From Bacillus proteolyticus (GTDB taxonomy: Bacteria > Bacillota > Bacilli > Bacillales > Bacillaceae_G): DNA of 44,816 nt. The notes under the pieces are model-generated. The model ran no database searches and was not told the origin of the DNA. It saw nothing but the letters and a program-made list of their open reading frames with translations. Shown here piece by piece: positions 25,437 to 34,518 of the stretch. A program made the translations under genes and the position numbers. The stretch lies in assembly GCF_001884065.1 (NCBI RefSeq), contig NZ_MACH01000019.1, positions 1 through 44,816 of the forward strand, given 5' to 3'. Each line of letters begins with the position of its first letter. The first letter of the stretch is position 1.

Positions 25437-26306
25437 TTAGCGGTTTATAAAATAGTCTTGAACAATCTTGGAAAATTCTGTTGCGGCTGGAGTTAGTTCT
25501 TTTGCTGATTTCTTAACTAATCCAATCTCTCTGAAGATTTTTGGATTCAGCGGCAGACTACGTATATTTTTTAGTTTTTTTGATAAAGCAAGGTCAGGAA
25601 TAATTGAAATTCCTAGCTTTCCGGCAACCATTGAAAGTACTGTTTGGTTGTCTTTAATATCGTATGAAATGCTTGGTTTTATTTTTGCTTCACGAAATTT
25701 TTCTTCTATCAGTGTTTCACAGCCAGATCGTAACATAATAAAGCTTTCTCCAATAAAGTTTTCTAAATTGATAATAGAATTCTTTTCAAAATGATGACCT
25801 TCGTATATCACGGCGGATAAAGGGTCATTTAACAGATGAATAAATTCCACGTTTTTGACTGGTAATGCTGCAAAACCAAAATCTACTGTTCCTTCTTCCA
25901 CCCATTTAATGATTTCATCGTAACCACCTTCATAAAGCCTTATCTCAATGTTAGGGAATTTTTCTTTAAAGATAGAAAATAAAAACGGTATAAACCTAGC
26001 AGTAAAGCTTGGAAAACTCCCAATTGAAAGTTTCCCCATTTCTATCCCATTCACAGCTGCAACCTTTTGTTCAATATGTGCCATATTTTCAACAATTGCA
26101 CGTATATGAGGGATAATATACTCACCTGCAGTCGTTAAAGATACTCCATTTCGCCCACGTTTTAATAAGTTCACACCAAGTTCTGTCTCTAGCGCTGTTA
26201 TATTATGGCTGACTCCTGATTGTGTAAGTCCTATTTGGTCTCCTGCTTTTGTAAAACTTCCATTCTCTACAACTTTTAAAAAGACTTCCAACTGAAAAAA
26301 ATTCAA
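25437..26306 (-). CDS. LysR-family transcriptional regulator
   Basis: This 289-residue protein has an N-terminal winged helix (residues 1-60, FLKVVENGSFTKAGDQIGLT, then QSGVSHNITALETELG) and a periplasmic-binding-like effector domain (about 90-289, beginning KLSIGSFPSF). It starts at TTG 26306 with GGAGATG about 12 bases before. It is divergent from the flavin oxidoreductase gene with 140 bases between, the usual LysR arrangement. It probably controls that gene and the EamA gene after it. The effector is unknown. Confidence 0.92.
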   Translation of the reverse strand: MNFFQLEVFLKVVENGSFTKAGDQIGLTQSGVSHNITALETELGVNLLKRGRNGVSLTTAGEYIIPHIRAIVENMAHIEQKVAAVNGIEMGKLSIGSFPSFTARFIPFLFSIFKEKFPNIEIRLYEGGYDEIIKWVEEGTVDFGFAALPVKNVEFIHLLNDPLSAVIYEGHHFEKNSIINLENFIGESFIMLRSGCETLIEEKFREAKIKPSISYDIKDNQTVLSMVAGKLGISIIPDLALSKKLKNIRSLPLNPKIFREIGLVKKSAKELTPAATEFSKIVQDYFINR

Positions 26307-26446
26307 TATTTTTCATCTCCTTCTTCTTTTTATTATACATGAGAAAGTCGAATGTAATAAATGAAAAACATTCATTTTACTTATGCAAAAATCAAGAATA
26401 CAATAAATTCAGCTTCAGAAAAATAGAATGATGGGGGAATCATATA

Positions 26447-27583
26447 ATGATGAAACAAAAATATAACAAGATACTATCTCCGTATAATCTTTCCAATGGA
26501 ACGACTCTTAAAAATAGGGTTGTAGTTGCACCTATGACAACTTACTCAGGTCAAGAAGATGGGTGTGTTTCCGACGAAGAGCTTGCCTACTATAGAAGAA
26601 GAGCAGCAGGTCCGGGTATGTTTATTACAGCTGCAGCTACGATTTCACCTGTAGCTACAAGCTTTCCTAGACAAATGAAAGTGTATGACAAGCAAAGTAT
26701 CAGGGGTCTTACAGATCTAGCAAATTCAATTAAAGAAAAAGGGGCAAAAGCAATTTTACAGCTTCATCATGGCGGCAGTGAATCTCTTCCAGGGTATACA
26801 GGCGGAGAACAAATGGTTAGTCCAAGTGGTATTGTAGCAAGCATTTATAAAGAAGCTGGAGAAGAATATATCCCTCGTGAGTTAAGCCAAGATGAAATTG
26901 TATCTACGATTCAAGACTTTGGAAGAGCAACCTATTGGGCCATCAAATCGGGATTTGATGGTGTAGAAATTCATGGTGCGAATGGATATTTAATTCAACA
27001 ATTTTTCTCTTCGTATTCTAATCACCGTAGCGACTATTGGGGAGGTACATTGGAGAAAAGAATGAATTTCCCACTTGCTGTTATAGAGGAAGTGAAACGT
27101 GTACGTGATCAGTATGCTAGCAAGCAGTTTATTATAGGCTATCGATTTTCACCTGAAGAACAGGAGGAATCGGGTATAAAGATGGATGATACAGTAGCAT
27201 TTGTAAATAGATTGGCTGACCAAGAGCTTTCCTATCTACATCTTTCTGTAAAGAATGTGTGGTCTCTTCCTCGGAGTGGTTCAAATCGAACATTAACACG
27301 GACAGAAATCTTTCGAGATGTCATTGCTGGAAGAACCAGTTTTATTTCACTAGGATCCATTCATACACCTGATGAAGCGCTAGATGTATTGGAGAATGAT
27401 GTACCACTCTTTGCATTAGGTAGAGAAATATTAATGGAACCAGATTGGGTGAAAAAAGTAGAGGAGGGCAGGGAAGAAAATATTGTGAACATCCTGCCTC
27501 GAGATAGCAGAAGAAAATTAGAAATTCCTAATCAAATGTGGGCTAACATAATCACACGAGGTGGTATGCCAGAGAAGAGATAA
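26447..27583 (+). CDS. NADH-dependent flavin oxidoreductase (old yellow enzyme family)
   Basis: This 378-residue TIM-barrel FMN enzyme has [16 protein letters not shown] at the N-terminus, QLHHGGSES (the substrate His pair region), [19 protein letters not shown] and NHRSDYWGG as OYE signatures, and [10 protein letters not shown] near the end. It resembles Bacillus YqiG-type proteins. Such enzymes reduce activated alkenes or nitro compounds; no natural substrate can be read. GGGGGA precedes two adjacent ATG codons. It is probably an operon with the EamA transporter 40 bases downstream and under control of the divergent LysR gene. Confidence 0.92.
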   Translation: MMKQKYNKILSPYNLSNGTTLKNRVVVAPMTTYSGQEDGCVSDEELAYYRRRAAGPGMFITAAATISPVATSFPRQMKVYDKQSIRGLTDLANSIKEKGAKAILQLHHGGSESLPGYTGGEQMVSPSGIVASIYKEAGEEYIPRELSQDEIVSTIQDFGRATYWAIKSGFDGVEIHGANGYLIQQFFSSYSNHRSDYWGGTLEKRMNFPLAVIEEVKRVRDQYASKQFIIGYRFSPEEQEESGIKMDDTVAFVNRLADQELSYLHLSVKNVWSLPRSGSNRTLTRTEIFRDVIAGRTSFISLGSIHTPDEALDVLENDVPLFALGREILMEPDWVKKVEEGREENIVNILPRDSRRKLEIPNQMWANIITRGGMPEKR

Positions 27584-27623
27584 TCTTGTTTTACAAATAT
27601 GTGCAGATATAAGGAGATTCATC

Positions 27624-28526
27624 ATGAACAAAAAAGCATTAACGCAACTAGCACTAGCTATGTCCATATTTGGTTCTGTTGGCCTCTTTTCTCGTCTCAC
27701 GGGACTTTTCGCAATTGAACTCGTTTTTGTTCGCTTAGTATGTGCTGCTATATTTTTGTTTACGGTTTGGCTTATAAAAGGGGATTTTAAGAACGAAATA
27801 TGGAACCAAAAAGAATTGGTGTTCATTATTCTTTGTGCAACAGCTAACTTGTTGAACTGGATATTTCTTTTTAAATCATTTGAACAGACTTCTGTAACTA
27901 TTGCTATTTCTTTCTATCATTTAGCGCCTATATTTGTTCTTATCATAGGAAGATCTATCTTTCGAGAGAAATTGACATGGAATTCGATTTTAGCAATCTC
28001 TCTATGTTTTACAGGCACTTTATTTATTATGGGGTTAGGTGAGATTCGTTCATCATCCCTTGAATGGAATGGAATTACATATAGTGTGGTTGCTGCATTT
28101 TTCTACGCAGCAACTATGCTTTTGGGAAAAAGTATTACAAAGACGAGTGTATATGCGACAACTTTTCTGCAAATGACCATAGGTATTTTGTTACTAATCC
28201 CATTTGTTGATTTTTCAGCATACACTTCGATAAACTCAACCGAGTGGTTCTATTCGATTCTTACCGGGGTTGTCCATACAGGGGTTGTCTATCTTCTTTT
28301 CTTTAATAGCTTACGTAATCTTCCTGCTAAGGTCATTTCTTTTATGATATTTGTAGATCCTGCTGTGGCCATTCTATTAGATATTTTACTGACTGAATTT
28401 CGTCCAGATTGGCTGCAATGTTTGGGGATTTTATTAATTTTCAGCGGTTTGCTTTTTACGATTAGGCAGTCTAAATCCCTTGCTAATTCTGAAAACATAG
28501 TTAGTGGAAAAGATTCAGCGGTCTAG
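27624..28526 (+). CDS. EamA/DMT-family transporter
   Basis: This 300-residue membrane protein has ten hydrophobic segments in two EamA repeats (first: AMSIFGSVGLFSRLTGLFAI; second begins near SLEWNGITYSVVAAFFYAAT). The final helices PAKVISFMIFVDPAVAILLD are typical of drug/metabolite exporters. The start is ATG 27624 after AAGGAG. It shares an operon with the flavin oxidoreductase; export of that enzyme's product or substrate is a reasonable guess only. Confidence 0.88.
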   Translation: MNKKALTQLALAMSIFGSVGLFSRLTGLFAIELVFVRLVCAAIFLFTVWLIKGDFKNEIWNQKELVFIILCATANLLNWIFLFKSFEQTSVTIAISFYHLAPIFVLIIGRSIFREKLTWNSILAISLCFTGTLFIMGLGEIRSSSLEWNGITYSVVAAFFYAATMLLGKSITKTSVYATTFLQMTIGILLLIPFVDFSAYTSINSTEWFYSILTGVVHTGVVYLLFFNSLRNLPAKVISFMIFVDPAVAILLDILLTEFRPDWLQCLGILLIFSGLLFTIRQSKSLANSENIVSGKDSAV

Positions 28527-28942
28527 CTATTGATATAGGACCTCCTTTCATTTAGTTTAAAGAATTATGTCTAGTTCCTCTCTATCTCACGAAAAAATAT
28601 TAAATTCAAATAACACTTACGGTAGAATAAGAGGCTATTTTTAATTATTCGTAATCTAAAATAATCAAATTTTATTTTAAAGTTATAATAAAATTTGATT
28701 TATTGACCATTCGGCACAAAAGATGTATTAATATGCGGGCAGTAAGATTCCCGCATCAAAATTGGGTGAATATGAAGAAGGTAGAAGGGAGAGTAACTAC
28801 CTGTAAAAGATTGATTGGTGTGAGTGAATCGAGTTTAGTATATTTTTTTGCGATATAATCCGATTAAAAATGAGATTTTTATTTATTATCCCTTTAAATA
28901 CGAACATTTTTTTGTTTTTTATTAAAAATGTTCATATTTTGA
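28527..28942. other. intergenic stretch with a decayed repeat
   Basis: There is no gene here. The main content is a worn bcr1 copy at about 28735-28835, listed separately. The remainder is AT-rich. No strong terminator for the EamA gene was found. Confidence 0.4.
28735..28835 (+). repeat. decayed bcr1 fragment
   Basis: From GCGGGCAGTAAGATTCCCGC to GATTGGTGTGAGTGAAT, the order and spacing of blocks follow the left and middle part of the full copy at 43672-43821 with many substitutions. The right-hand AATCAGTGGGGG hairpin is missing. It seems an old, mutated insertion. Confidence 0.6.
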
Positions 28943-28971
28943 TTGCGTATACACTATAGGTTTGTTATATT
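28943..28971 (+). promoter_or_regulatory. promoter of the riboswitch-nucleosidase unit
   Basis: TTGCGT (28943-28948) and TATATT (28966-28971) lie 17 bases apart, about 27 bases before the riboswitch aptamer. Confidence 0.65.
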
Positions 28972-28997
28972 ATCAATATAATAATTTTAAATAACAT

Positions 28998-29206
28998 CAC
29001 TCGTATATACTCGGTAATATGGTCCGAGCGTTTCTACCTAGTTCCCAATGAAAGAACTGGACTACGGGTTAAAGTATTCGGTCGTTCGATGTATTGAGCC
29101 GCTACCGATCTATAATTAAGCAATGGCCTCATCTTTTGCTTAATTAACTTTGACTACCGTAGTTCTAGAAAGTAGAGATTCTTCTACAGTTTCTAGAACT
29201 TTTTTC
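28998..29206 (+). promoter_or_regulatory. purine riboswitch (guanine type)
   Basis: The aptamer has the conserved core: CACTCGTATA, then GGTAATATGG, GTTTCTACC and GACTACGGG (28998-29068). The base corresponding to position 74 of the xpt aptamer is C (GACTACG), which is diagnostic for guanine/hypoxanthine rather than adenine. The expression platform ends in a strong terminator, AGTTCTAGAAA with TTTCTAGAACT, and a T run (about 29159-29206). Guanine should therefore turn the downstream lipoprotein nucleosidase gene off. Confidence 0.9.
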
Positions 29207-29261
29207 TTTGGACCAAAACATTGAGTATAGAAAACAACAAGAGAAAGAGGAGAGATTATTT

Positions 29262-30143
29262 ATGAAGAAAAATCTGTTGAAAAAATATGGTGCCCTAGCA
29301 ACTACTATCGCATTGTCATTCGCAATACTTGCAGGATGTAATGCTAGTCCAAAACAAGTAGTTGAGGCAAAAAGTAATCAAAACCCTATCTTAATTCAAG
29401 GCCCAATGCCAATAGAAGCTGAAAAATTTGCAAAAAGGTTAAAAAATGTGAAAGAAGAAAAATCTGGGAGTTTTGTATTTTATAAAGGAACTGTAGACAA
29501 TTATCCTGTAATCGTTGCGAAAACAGGTAAAGGAATGGAAAATACAGCAGCCGCTACAGCAGTGGCTATTGAAAAATATAAGCCTATAGCAATTATTAAC
29601 CAAGGAACATCAGGTGGACATGATCCTAATTTAAATGTATTTGATATTGTGTTAGGAAAACAAGTCGCGAATATAGGTTCACTAAAAACAACAAATATGG
29701 ATGAGAACCAAGGAATTGAACCGGAAAAATGGATATCTATGGACTTGATGGCTTCTGAAGGGAGTGCAGGAGAAGATCCAAATGCTGAGAAAATCCGATA
29801 CTACGAGGGAGATAAAGATTTACTTGCAGCAGCTAATGCGGTAAAAGATAAATATACAAAAGGTAAAGTGGTTGAAGGTACTATTGGTTCAGCAGACGTT
29901 TGGAATAATGAAGTTGATAGAATTAAGTGGTTCCATACAAAATACGGTACATCTGTAGAAGAAATGGAAGGTGCAGCAGCAGCGCAAATCGCAAAAGCTT
30001 ATGACGTACCATTTTTAGGGATTCGAGTATTATCTAACAATAAAACAAACGGTGGAAAATACAACCCAAATACAGCAGCAGCAAATCAAGAATATGTATA
30101 TGAAGTAGTTAGAAAGTATATAGATTCGGTGCCAAATAAATAA
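29262..30143 (+). CDS. lipoprotein nucleosidase (MTA/SAH nucleosidase-like)
   Basis: This 293-residue protein has a lipoprotein signal (ILAGC, Cys 26), so it acts outside the membrane. Residues 45-290 form a PNP/UDP-phosphorylase superfamily fold: GPMPIEAEKFAKRL, KTGKGMENTAAATAVAIEKY, INQGTSGGHD, and SVEEMEGAAAAQIA with the catalytic Glu of MTA/SAH nucleosidases. It probably cleaves purine nucleosides or related thionucleosides. The start is ATG 29262 after AGAGGAGAG; an upstream start at 29208 lies in the riboswitch terminator tail. A guanine riboswitch controls it, which supports a purine-scavenging role. Confidence 0.88.
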   Translation: MKKNLLKKYGALATTIALSFAILAGCNASPKQVVEAKSNQNPILIQGPMPIEAEKFAKRLKNVKEEKSGSFVFYKGTVDNYPVIVAKTGKGMENTAAATAVAIEKYKPIAIINQGTSGGHDPNLNVFDIVLGKQVANIGSLKTTNMDENQGIEPEKWISMDLMASEGSAGEDPNAEKIRYYEGDKDLLAAANAVKDKYTKGKVVEGTIGSADVWNNEVDRIKWFHTKYGTSVEEMEGAAAAQIAKAYDVPFLGIRVLSNNKTNGGKYNPNTAAANQEYVYEVVRKYIDSVPNK

Positions 30144-30242
30144 GCATATAAATAAAAGTAGTACTATTTTTACCATAAACGTCAAGTAACTCCAAAAGTT
30201 TCCGAGACAGATAGACCTATATTAGGATTAGTAGTTGGAAAA

Positions 30243-30288
30243 GAAAAGCTTGTTTCTTATTTGAAAAAGATAAGAAATGAGCTTTTTT
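30243..30288 (+). terminator. terminator after the nucleosidase gene
   Basis: AAGCTTGTTTCTTAT and ATAAGAAATGAGCTT form a long stem, followed by TTTTTTATG. In 30144-30519 I otherwise see only a short protein-like frame (KRQVTPKVSETDRPILGLV) without a start, and a 7-codon frame at 30446 with a good ribosome site; neither is supported as a gene. Confidence 0.8.
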
Positions 30289-30519
30289 ATGTAAAATTGC
30301 ATAAAAAAATTGAAGTTTATAAGTTATCATTAAACTACTTTTTACTGTAAGAGAATATTTTAATAGTCTTTACTAGAGAAGAATATTCTTTGTGAAAATT
30401 AAAATTGTTTATGTAATTGAAGAAACTGAAATTTAGGAGAACAGTATGAAAAAGAAACTATGTACATAGGCTTTTTGGATTAATCAATTCAAATTATATT
30501 TTAAAGGGGAAATGGGTAT

Positions 30520-31368
30520 ATGAAGTTCCGAAACACAAAACTTGCTATGGTTACACTATCTTCATTTTTCATTTTAGGTTTTGCATCTCTATCATTCACA
30601 GATATCATACATGGTGAAGTAGTTTCTACATCTCCACAAGTAGATGCGTTTTTAGCACAAGAGATTACTGTAAAAAACTATGACGATACATATTATAATA
30701 ACGCTATAGGAAAAACGGGTTTAGAATTAAAGAAGGAACTTCATAATGTTATTGATAATCATACAAAGATATCATACAGTGCGGTTTGGGAAGCGCTAAG
30801 AGATACTGATGAAGATCCAAATAATAAAAATAATGTGTTGCTCTTATATACTGGGCGTTCGCAAGGGAAATTTACGAATGGTTCAGGAGTTGATAACTGG
30901 AACCGAGAGCATGTTTGGGCAAAATCTCACGGTGATTTTGGAACGGCTGCAGGACCTGGAACAGATCTACATCATTTAAGAGCGACGGATGTATCTGTAA
31001 ATAGTTCACGTGGAAATCTGGATTTTGATAATGGTGGTATGAATCATTCGGAAGCGACAGAATGTAAATATGATAGTGATTCTTGGGAACCTCGTGATAG
31101 TGTAAAAGGAGATATCGCTAGAATGCTGTTTTACATGGCTGTTCGTTACGAAGGAGACAACGGCGAAATAGACTTAGAACTAAATGAAAAGGTGAATAAC
31201 AACAAAGATCCATACATGGGGAAACTATCTATTTTACTAAAATGGAATGAACAAGACCCTGTCGATGATTTAGAGCGAAAGCGTAATGAAGTGATTTTTA
31301 CAAAATATCAACATAATCGCAATCCTTTTATTGATCATCCTGAATGGGTAAATGAAATTTGGAACTAA
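30520..31368 (+). CDS. secreted endonuclease I-family nuclease
   Basis: This 282-residue protein has a signal peptide (about 1-33) and the endonuclease I (beta-beta-alpha metal) signature NREHVWAKSHG, with the catalytic His, followed by DLHHLRATDVSVNSSRGNLD and KGDIARMLFYMAVRYEG. It is close in shape to Bacillus extracellular nucleases such as BsnB. It would cut DNA and/or RNA outside the cell. GGGG precedes the ATG. It lies next to the riboswitch-controlled nucleosidase but has its own transcription unit, closed by a perfect terminator. Confidence 0.92.
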   Translation: MKFRNTKLAMVTLSSFFILGFASLSFTDIIHGEVVSTSPQVDAFLAQEITVKNYDDTYYNNAIGKTGLELKKELHNVIDNHTKISYSAVWEALRDTDEDPNNKNNVLLLYTGRSQGKFTNGSGVDNWNREHVWAKSHGDFGTAAGPGTDLHHLRATDVSVNSSRGNLDFDNGGMNHSEATECKYDSDSWEPRDSVKGDIARMLFYMAVRYEGDNGEIDLELNEKVNNNKDPYMGKLSILLKWNEQDPVDDLERKRNEVIFTKYQHNRNPFIDHPEWVNEIWN

Positions 31369-31405
31369 GATTTTTAAAGGATTTTTAGTGACATTATACT
31401 TTGAC

Positions 31406-31442
31406 AGAAGGGATTGATCATTATGATCAATCCCTTCTTATG
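31406..31442 (+). terminator. terminator after the nuclease gene
   Basis: AGAAGGGATTGATCAT and its exact complement are separated by one base, then TATGTTT. It is a very strong perfect hairpin. Confidence 0.85.
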
Positions 31443-31486
31443 TTTATGCTAGAATAAATGGTTTTCATAGGAGTGGAATAGATTAT

Positions 31487-31535
31487 AATAAAGCTTTTTA
31501 CTTAAAGCAATAGTTTCAAGTGGTAAGCTTTATTT
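31487..31535. terminator. hairpin with AATAAAGCTT arms
   Basis: AATAAAGCTT and AAGCTTTATT, with inner ACTT/AAGT pairing, followed by TTCC. It lies between the nuclease terminator and the RraA-like gene, where no transcript is expected to end. It may be a second terminator or part of an RraA leader. Confidence 0.4.
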
Positions 31536-31644
31536 TCCTTCATTTGTATATGACTTTCACCGCACATACAAATTATTGCAACATTAGACAGGGAAACGAA
31601 AAAAATCCAAGAATATGTAATATAAAAAGAAAAGAGGGAAAGAG

Positions 31645-32130
31645 ATGTGGAAAACTACGGATCTATGTGATGAATTTGAAAAGGAATTACAAATATGTCG
31701 CCAGTCTTTTCAATCTTATGGAAAGAAAGAACAATTCTATGGGAAAATCGCAACGGTAAAAGTGAAGGATGATAATGTACTAGTAAAAGAGGGGTTACAA
31801 ACACTGCCGGAAGGTACAGTATTAGTTGTTGATGGCGGAGCTTCTAAAAATTGTGCGTTACTCGGTGATAATTTGGCAGCTATTGCAGAAGAAAGAAACT
31901 TAGCAGGAATTATTGTAAATGGGTATGTTCGTGATTCTAGTGAATTAAAAAATATTAATATTGGTATTGTAGCGTTAGGGACAATGCCAAATAGAAGTGT
32001 AAAAGAAGGAAAAGGAGAAAGAAATATTCCGGTGCAATTTGGTGAAGTTGAATGGAAGCCGAATGAATATGTTTATGTAGATGAAGATGGAATTATTGTT
32101 AGTGATAAAAGTTTATATAGTGAGGGATGA
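31645..32130 (+). CDS. RraA-like protein
   Basis: This 161-residue protein has the RraA/HMG-aldolase-like pattern: an early TTDLCDEFE, then [38 protein letters not shown] and the signature [14 protein letters not shown]. In E. coli RraA binds RNase E; Firmicutes lack that partner, and many relatives are class II aldolases, so function is open. The aldolase-type Arg and Asp in NGYVRD are present. AGAGGGAAAGAG precedes the ATG. Confidence 0.88.
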   Translation: MWKTTDLCDEFEKELQICRQSFQSYGKKEQFYGKIATVKVKDDNVLVKEGLQTLPEGTVLVVDGGASKNCALLGDNLAAIAEERNLAGIIVNGYVRDSSELKNINIGIVALGTMPNRSVKEGKGERNIPVQFGEVEWKPNEYVYVDEDGIIVSDKSLYSEG

Positions 32131-32270
32131 CTTCTATTAATGGAAGCTTATTAAACTATTATTCTTAGAAAATAAATCTGATAAAGCATGGACAAAATTC
32201 TTTGTCAATAGTAAAATAATACAGAAAATCAAAATTTGCAGAATGTATAGGTTTATCGTTTTACGATAAA

Positions 32271-32418
32271 GTGAAACTTTAATCAGTGGGGATTTTGTTC
32301 ATCCCCACTGATTATTAGCCTTCACCAATCGGACATTTACGGGCAGCCCGACCCCGACCTAACTTCTTTGCTTTCGCTGAATTTGAGGTGGGGGTCTTAC
32401 TGCTCGGCAAATAGCGGG
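32271..32418 (-). repeat. bcr1 repeat, full length, reverse orientation
   Basis: It reads GTGAAACTTTAATCAGTGGGG at one end and AAATAGCGGG at the other. ATAAA (32266-32270) and ATAAC (32419-32423) flank it, an imperfect target-site duplication. Size about 148 bases. It lies upstream of the DUF4430/LPXTG gene. Confidence 0.88.
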
Positions 32419-32509
32419 ATAACTTGAAAAGGGAGTAAATTTTGCCTAGAAAAATGAATGTAATCACAATGGTGCGTTCATAAACGAAATTATTTTTCCT
32501 ATACAAATA

Positions 32510-32606
32510 TAGCCGCGAATAATGCGGGTAGGAGGTGTTGTGCATTTTGTTCGACACTTACAAAAAGAGAGTGTCAATCACACGCCCTTAAAGGGTCTTT
32601 TTTTGT
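32510..32606 (+). promoter_or_regulatory. unclassified structured leader with terminator
   Basis: Three hairpins precede the LPXTG gene: CCGC/GCGG (32513-32527), GACACT/AGTGTC (32553-32575) and a short terminator GCCCTTAAAGGGT followed by TCTTTTTTT (32584-32604). GGTGTTGTG at 32534-32542 can pair with CACACGCC at 32579-32586, with one bulge, and so disrupt the terminator. This is an attenuation layout. No B12-box or other riboswitch consensus is visible. The sensed ligand is unknown. Confidence 0.5.
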
Positions 32607-32637
32607 GTAAATGTTAGTAAAGGGAGGGAATTTTGGA

Positions 32638-34395
32638 ATGGCAATGTTAAAGAAATGGCTGCTTACATCATTAATGGCAGTGGCACTTGTATTTGTTTCT
32701 TTTGCGAATACAGTACATATTACGTTTGCTGAAGGAAAGACGGCGAAACTTGCAATTATTGGTGAATCACAAAAAGGAATTATGTTATGTCCAAAAGAAG
32801 TTTCCATTGAAGATGGAGAAACAGCTTTTAGTTTGTTACAAAAAGTCATGGGTGACAAAGTAATATCTGAAAGTATGTCATTTGGAACGTATATAAAGGG
32901 CATCGACGGATTAATGGCCGGAGCAACGAGCGGTTGGTTGTATGATGTAAATGACAAATCTGCAGAAGTTGGGGCAGATAGTTATAAATTAGAGTCTGGG
33001 GATGTCGTTGCATTTCGTTACGTTGCGGACTGGAGCAATATGAGTCAAGAAACATTGCAACAAACGTTAGATAAATTTGGCACTTGTAAAACTGTAGAAG
33101 AGCCAAAGACAGAGGAACCAAAACCAGAGGAACCCAAAACAGAAAAACCCGATGGTAAAACAGAGGAACCAAAACCAGAAGAACCGAAAACAGAAAAACC
33201 AGACGGTAAAACAGAAGAACCAAAACCAGAAGATAAAACAACAGAACAACCAAAGCAAGAGAAAGTTGAAATTCCAGCAGCACAATTAAATGAAGCAATT
33301 TCTAAAACGTCAGAAAAGATGTTACAAGATGGAATTGGTAGTGATTGGGTTGCGATTGGACTCGCTCGTTCAGGTGTAAATATTCCACTTGAAACGAAAA
33401 TAAACTATGTTCAGCCAGTAGCTGAAAAGGTTAAGAAGCGTTTAAATCGTTTTTCAGCAACAGATTTAGCTAGAACGATTATTATGATGAATGCAATGAA
33501 TGTAGATCCTACAAAGGTAGAGGGACAAAATTTAGTACAAAATTTATTTGAATCAGATAAAGTGAATTCTGTTACTGGATACGCATTTACATTACTTGCA
33601 TTAGATACAAAGAAATATGAGGTTCCGGCCGAAGCGAAATGGAATCGAGCTACTTTAGTACAAGCACTTTTAAACACGCAGCATACAGACGGTGGCTGGA
33701 CGTATGATAGTTCAAGTAGTAAAGAAAGTGCTAGTAGCGTTGATGTAACAAGTATGGTATTAGCAGCATTAGCTCCTTATCAAGATCAAGCAGATGTAAA
33801 GCCATCTATCCAAAAAGCTGTTGATTATTTATACAAGCAGCAGCTAGGTAATGGTGGTTTTGCCGCTGATGGACAAGAGAATTCTAATAGTACTGCACAA
33901 GCGATTATTGGACTATCGCTAGTTAAAGATGTAGATCACGATCGTCTTAATAAAGCGGTACAAAATTTAATGTCATACCAGCTTCCAAATGGTGAGTTCA
34001 AATGGTTACCGAGTGATCAAAAAGGTAGCGGAATGGCTACAGAGCAAGCATTTTTAGCGTTACTTCAGTTTAAAGATTTTGGAAAATCGATTTATGATTG
34101 GTCAAATGTAGTAGAGAATGAAATCGATACGAAACCAATTGTAGAGCCAGAGACAACTGTAGAAGAAAAAGAAGTTGTAGAACAGCCGAAACAACAAGAA
34201 GAGTTACAAAAACAACCAAAAGATGAAAATCTAAAAGTTGTTGTAGATAACGAACGAGTTAATAAAGAAACAAACAAGAATAAGAATCAATTACCACAAA
34301 CAGGAGCATCTTCTCATAGTGCAGCAACAGAAGTAGGTATGGGTGTATTATGTATTGCTTCTGCATATGTATTATGGAGACGTAAAGCAGCTTAA
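32638..34395 (+). CDS. LPXTG wall protein with DUF4430 and toroid (prenyltransferase-like) domain
   Basis: This 585-residue surface protein has a signal peptide (about 1-31), a DUF4430 transcobalamin-like beta domain (about 35-135, with EDGETAFSLLQKVMG and TSGWLYDVN), a Pro/Glu/Lys repeat spacer (about 140-195, units like EEPKPEEPKTEKPDGKT), an alpha-toroid resembling prenyltransferase/squalene-cyclase repeats (about 200-480, repeats such as TDGGWTYD and GNGGFAADG), a second acidic spacer and a sorting signal LPQTG at 552-556 with a membrane helix and RRKAA tail. The toroid plus DUF4430 pair is the architecture of intrinsic factor/transcobalamin, in reverse order. It probably binds a corrinoid or similar ligand at the wall. 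The start is ATG 32638 after GGGAGGG. Confidence 0.88.
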   Translation: MAMLKKWLLTSLMAVALVFVSFANTVHITFAEGKTAKLAIIGESQKGIMLCPKEVSIEDGETAFSLLQKVMGDKVISESMSFGTYIKGIDGLMAGATSGWLYDVNDKSAEVGADSYKLESGDVVAFRYVADWSNMSQETLQQTLDKFGTCKTVEEPKTEEPKPEEPKTEKPDGKTEEPKPEEPKTEKPDGKTEEPKPEDKTTEQPKQEKVEIPAAQLNEAISKTSEKMLQDGIGSDWVAIGLARSGVNIPLETKINYVQPVAEKVKKRLNRFSATDLARTIIMMNAMNVDPTKVEGQNLVQNLFESDKVNSVTGYAFTLLALDTKKYEVPAEAKWNRATLVQALLNTQHTDGGWTYDSSSSKESASSVDVTSMVLAALAPYQDQADVKPSIQKAVDYLYKQQLGNGGFAADGQENSNSTAQAIIGLSLVKDVDHDRLNKAVQNLMSYQLPNGEFKWLPSDQKGSGMATEQAFLALLQFKDFGKSIYDWSNVVENEIDTKPIVEPETTVEEKEVVEQPKQQEELQKQPKDENLKVVVDNERVNKETNKNKNQLPQTGASSHSAATEVGMGVLCIASAYVLWRRKAA

Positions 34396-34396
34396 C

Positions 34397-34435
34397 AAAA
34401 ATTAGGAGCAATCATTTGCTCCTAATTTTATTATA
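34397..34435 (+). terminator. terminator after the LPXTG gene
   Basis: AAAATTAGGAGCAA and TTGCTCCTAATTTT pair perfectly around a four-base loop. The downstream genes probably need their own promoter or read-through. Confidence 0.85.
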
Positions 34436-34437
34436 AA

Positions 34438-34493
34438 AGTGAGAGCCAATAATGAGTGGGGATGAACAAAATCTCCACTCATTAAAGTTTCAC
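34438..34493 (+). repeat. bcr1 right-end fragment
   Basis: This is only the last part of the element: GTGAGAGCCAATAATGAGTGG to the closing hairpin arm CCACTCATT and AAAGTTTCACT. Both arms carry matching changes (GAGTGG/CCACTC instead of CAGTGG/CCACTG), which keeps the stem paired. It sits between two DUF4430 genes. Confidence 0.75.
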
Positions 34494-34518
34494 TTTAATA
34501 TGAAAGGTGAGGGACAGC

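Noticed and set aside
30160-30354. protein-like frame KRQVTPKVSETDRPILGLV after the nucleosidase
   Set aside because: It has no start codon or ribosome site and its second half is the terminator hairpin. It could be gene debris, but nothing supports a gene.
30446-30469. seven-codon frame MKKKLCT with an AGGAG site before the nuclease gene
   Set aside because: It is too short, has no regulatory codon run and no linked attenuator; probably chance or a relic of a start.
32430-32610. cobalamin riboswitch before the DUF4430 gene
   Set aside because: Looked for the B12 box and the conserved core and did not find them; only an unclassified leader can be supported.
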